Positions 4,266-6,565 of a stretch of 6,565 nt of DNA are shown one piece after another; positions within the stretch are counted from its first letter, which is position 1; each line of letters starts with the position of its first letter. The position numbers and the translations under genes were made by a program. Location: positions 101,078-107,642 of the forward strand of contig PAJD01000024.1 in NCBI GenBank assembly GCA_002705605.1, written 5' to 3'. This DNA is from Fidelibacterota bacterium. GTDB lineage: Bacteria; Fidelibacterota; Marinisomatia; SCGC-AAA003-L08; D37C17. The notes under the pieces were generated by a model. The model was not told the DNA's origin and searched no databases. It saw only the letters and a program-made list of their open reading frames with translations.

Positions 4266-6565
4266 TATCCTATTGTGAGGTACCAAAATCTATTAGATCT
4301 ATTTCCATTGATTGGATTATATTGTCTTGCATAATCGAGCTTCCATGCCATATTAAGAAATATAAATCTTGGACCAAATCCATATGACATAATCCATCCT
4401 ATATTATCATCAGTAATATTAGAATTGGAACTAGTTTCCCAATTTTCTCGATCTCTAAATTTTGGGAATTTATCATTCCAGGCAGCCCCCATATCTACAA
4501 AAGCCACTCCAAATAATTGACCTAAAAATTGAATGGAGGGAAAATAATACATTAAGAATGGAAATCGTAATTCATAATTCATTAATAAGGCTTTTCTTCC
4601 ATATTTTTCAGCCATTGGAAAACCTCTAACAGGGAAAACAAAATTATTCATAAAGTAAAAATCATCGAATGGAAGAGCATCTTCATAATTTGAATTAACC
4701 ATATTATTTGTATCAGAAAAAATCCATGGTCCTCCACCAACTCCGAATAATCTTTGATCTTTTCCCCAACTTGAGCCAAGAAATAATCTACTTGCAAAGC
4801 TTATTTTATTTTTAAATGATAGTTCAAAATAAGTTCTATGATCAAATGTTATAGTTTCAAATATATAATCATTAAGTCTAGATTTAGGTACTAATTCATA
4901 TTTCAGATAAGACCTTGTTCCACTTACAGGATATAGATAAAACCACCTTGTATTATCCCACACGTATTTTAGATGCGGTTTAAAAATATTATATGATTCA
5001 TATTCTAGTGTAGACTCATTGCCAGAAAAAGTATTTATTTCAGATTCTTCTTTGATTAGATGATTATAGCTAAGTCCACCTTCTAATCTATCGAATCTTG
5101 AAAAAGGCAAGAAAAACAAATAATTCAATCCAATATTTCGATTTAAAGTATATTGATATGATGAATAATCAAAAGATGCATAAATATCTGTTTTATATGC
5201 CTGATGATAAAGTGTTATATCATGATTAATTTTATTTTTTAAATATCTGTATGATAAATAATAATCAGATTCTTTAAAATCAATTTGCATTTCAGTACTA
5301 AGCCCAATCCTATGATCACCCAATATATCACTAAATAAAAACATTGCCATTGCTTGGGAACCATAGTAAGAATCGTAGCTATAATATGCTTGTGCATAAT
5401 CTAAAGTAAATCGCGTATTATATTTATTTTTTATATAATTATTATTATTATCTTTAAGAAGGCTTTCATCAAATTTATTTGTAGCATAATCTCTTTTTGT
5501 TCTTCCATCAAAAACAAAATTTTGATAATTATTATTTTTATTATTAGATATGTTTGATTTTTTTAGTAATGAAATATCTTCATCATATTTCCAATTAGAG
5601 AGATTGATATTTAAATTATCATTCAATAATCTCTCAATATTCGATAAAATAAATATATCATATCCACCTTTATAAAAACCTGTAAAAATTAATTGGTTAT
5701 TAGAAATCCAATTTAATTGTGTAACTCCTGTCATGATGTTTGTTATAGGCCTTGAAGATTCTCCTTTATCATCTGAAATATAAATATTATTTATTCCTGA
5801 TTTATCTGAAATAAATGCTATTTTACTATTGTCTGGCGAATAACATGCATATGTTTCATTCTCATTAGTATTGGTTAATCTCATTATATTTTCAGTAGAA
5901 AGATTTATTTCATATATATCTAAATTTTCAACATCATGTTCTAAAAAATTTGAAGAATCACTCATATATCCAGTTTTTAAGTGATTTCCTCTATCTGAAA
6001 TAATTAGCATTTTATCACCATCAGGATGCCAAGAGACTTGAATATCACTGAACCAATCATTTGTTATATTGTTTAGTTTATCATTATCTATATCATAAAT
6101 ATAAATATCACTAGACATTCCATTATTACCAACAAATGCAATTTTATTTTGTTTAGGATTCCAGATTGGTCTAAAAATCCCTTCTAGGTCAAATACTTTT
6201 TTTAAATTATTTTTTGAATTATTTAAATCAAATATAAATAATGCATCTGCTTTCCCTGACTTAGCAGCAAAAACAATTTTATTCCCATCAGGAGACCATG
6301 AAATTCCGGGTTTCAATATATGTAATTCTTCAAATTCTGATGTTTTATTTCCATTAATAATTCTTTTAATAAATTTGCCATCAATCATTGATATTATATA
6401 TATACCCATTTCACCATTTTTATTTGAATACATAGCAACTTCAAAACCATTTGGAGATGGAGCAGGTGCTATATTGTAGTTATTATATAAATCAATATGG
6501 TTAGTAAGTTGTCTCGATATATCTCTGACATCATCTCTATATTCAACATCTGGCCAATATTCTTT
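4256..6565 (-). CDS. Outer-membrane protein: TolB-like (PD40) beta-propeller fused to an Omp85/surface-antigen barrel (5' partial)
   Basis: The frame stays open to the window's right edge, giving 769 residues; the ATG at 6433 is internal. Numbering from the first visible codon, residues 1-30 (KEYWPDVEY, ISRQLTNH) match the link that, in relatives I recall, follows an N-terminal peptidase-MA-like domain, expected off-window. Residues about 31-310 are a PD40 propeller with six repeat motifs: SPNG at 37, SWSPDG at 89, WNPKQN at 135, SWHPDG at 178, YSPDNS at 242 and NWISNN at 285. An Asn-rich linker (about 325-375) leads into a barrel of about 380-769. Its signs are FSDILGDH, GVGGGPW, the Omp85 lid-loop motif VRGF at 646-649, LLMNYELRFPF and a final Phe (LTIGYDF) fitting the barrel-assembly beta-signal. 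A surface or periplasmic propeller anchored in the outer membrane is predicted. Its role is unknown; it is neither true TolB nor BamA, as no POTRA domains are seen. Confidence 0.92.
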   Translation of the reverse strand, partial: KEYWPDVEYRDDVRDISRQLTNHIDLYNNYNIAPAPSPNGFEVAMYSNKNGEMGIYIISMIDGKFIKRIINGNKTSEFEELHILKPGISWSPDGNKIVFAAKSGKADALFIFDLNNSKNNLKKVFDLEGIFRPIWNPKQNKIAFVGNNGMSSDIYIYDIDNDKLNNITNDWFSDIQVSWHPDGDKMLIISDRGNHLKTGYMSDSSNFLEHDVENLDIYEINLSTENIMRLTNTNENETYACYSPDNSKIAFISDKSGINNIYISDDKGESSRPITNIMTGVTQLNWISNNQLIFTGFYKGGYDIFILSNIERLLNDNLNINLSNWKYDEDISLLKKSNISNNKNNNYQNFVFDGRTKRDYATNKFDESLLKDNNNNYIKNKYNTRFTLDYAQAYYSYDSYYGSQAMAMFLFSDILGDHRIGLSTEMQIDFKESDYYLSYRYLKNKINHDITLYHQAYKTDIYASFDYSSYQYTLNRNIGLNYLFFLPFSRFDRLEGGLSYNHLIKEESEINTFSGNESTLEYESYNIFKPHLKYVWDNTRWFYLYPVSGTRSYLKYELVPKSRLNDYIFETITFDHRTYFELSFKNKISFASRLFLGSSWGKDQRLFGVGGGPWIFSDTNNMVNSNYEDALPFDDFYFMNNFVFPVRGFPMAEKYGRKALLMNYELRFPFLMYYFPSIQFLGQLFGVAFVDMGAAWNDKFPKFRDRENWETSSNSNITDDNIGWIMSYGFGPRFIFLNMAWKLDYARQYNPINGNRSNRFWYLTIGYDF

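Noticed and set aside
5430..5570. ATT/AAT trinucleotide runs as a microsatellite or CRISPR-like repeat
   Set aside because: The runs are irregular and encode the Asn-rich linker between propeller and barrel (KDNNNNY, NNKNNNYQN). There are no spaced direct repeats.
6431..6433. ATG at 6433 (- strand) as the start of the propeller-barrel gene
   Set aside because: The frame continues without a stop to base 6565 and the added residues include the first propeller repeat motif (APAPSPNG), so the gene runs off the window.
4256..6565. True TolB of the Tol-Pal system, or BamA
   Set aside because: TolB is periplasmic and has no barrel; BamA has POTRA domains in place of a propeller. Only the separate halves are related, so neither gene symbol is justified.

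Overview
This AT-rich 6.6 kb window is coding from end to end. It holds four genes in two convergent pairs and no intergenic gap longer than 9 bases. The content suggests a Gram-negative marine bacterium, most likely of the Candidatus Marinimicrobia (SAR406) type. The reasons are the very AT-rich, Asn/Asp/Ile-rich coding style, two secreted peptidases ending in short hydrophobic dockerin-like repeats, and an outer-membrane protein that joins a TolB-like propeller to an Omp85-type barrel. This placement is inferred from protein style; no rRNA or other marker is present.

Left half, + strand (1-3814). The first gene enters from the left edge without its start. It is a lysyl-endopeptidase-like serine protease (trypsin fold, clan PA) followed by a beta-sandwich stalk and a C-terminal dockerin-like module. 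One base after its stop, an intact subtilisin-like serine protease (family S8) begins. It has a signal peptide, propeptide, catalytic domain, beta-sandwich domain and the same kind of dockerin-like ending. The two are probably co-transcribed and form a pair of exported endopeptidases of unrelated folds with the same C-terminal tag, suited to degrading extracellular protein.

Right half, - strand (3806-6565). A large gene enters from the right edge without its start. It encodes a six-repeat PD40/TolB-like beta-propeller, an Asn-rich linker and an Omp85/surface-antigen barrel with a VRGF motif and a terminal Phe. Nine bases downstream lies a complete ribonuclease HI gene (rnhA). Its last codons overlap the end of the subtilase gene tail to tail by 9 bases.

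The two protease genes plausibly work together outside the cell. The propeller-barrel protein sits in the outer membrane, and RNase HI is a cytoplasmic housekeeping enzyme that probably only shares a transcript with it. I see no RNA gene, CRISPR array, insertion sequence, attachment site or clear promoter or terminator. The most noteworthy points are the conserved lysine-specificity residue in the first protease, the shared dockerin-like tag on two unrelated protease folds, and the tail-to-tail gene overlap that leaves no room for a terminator.
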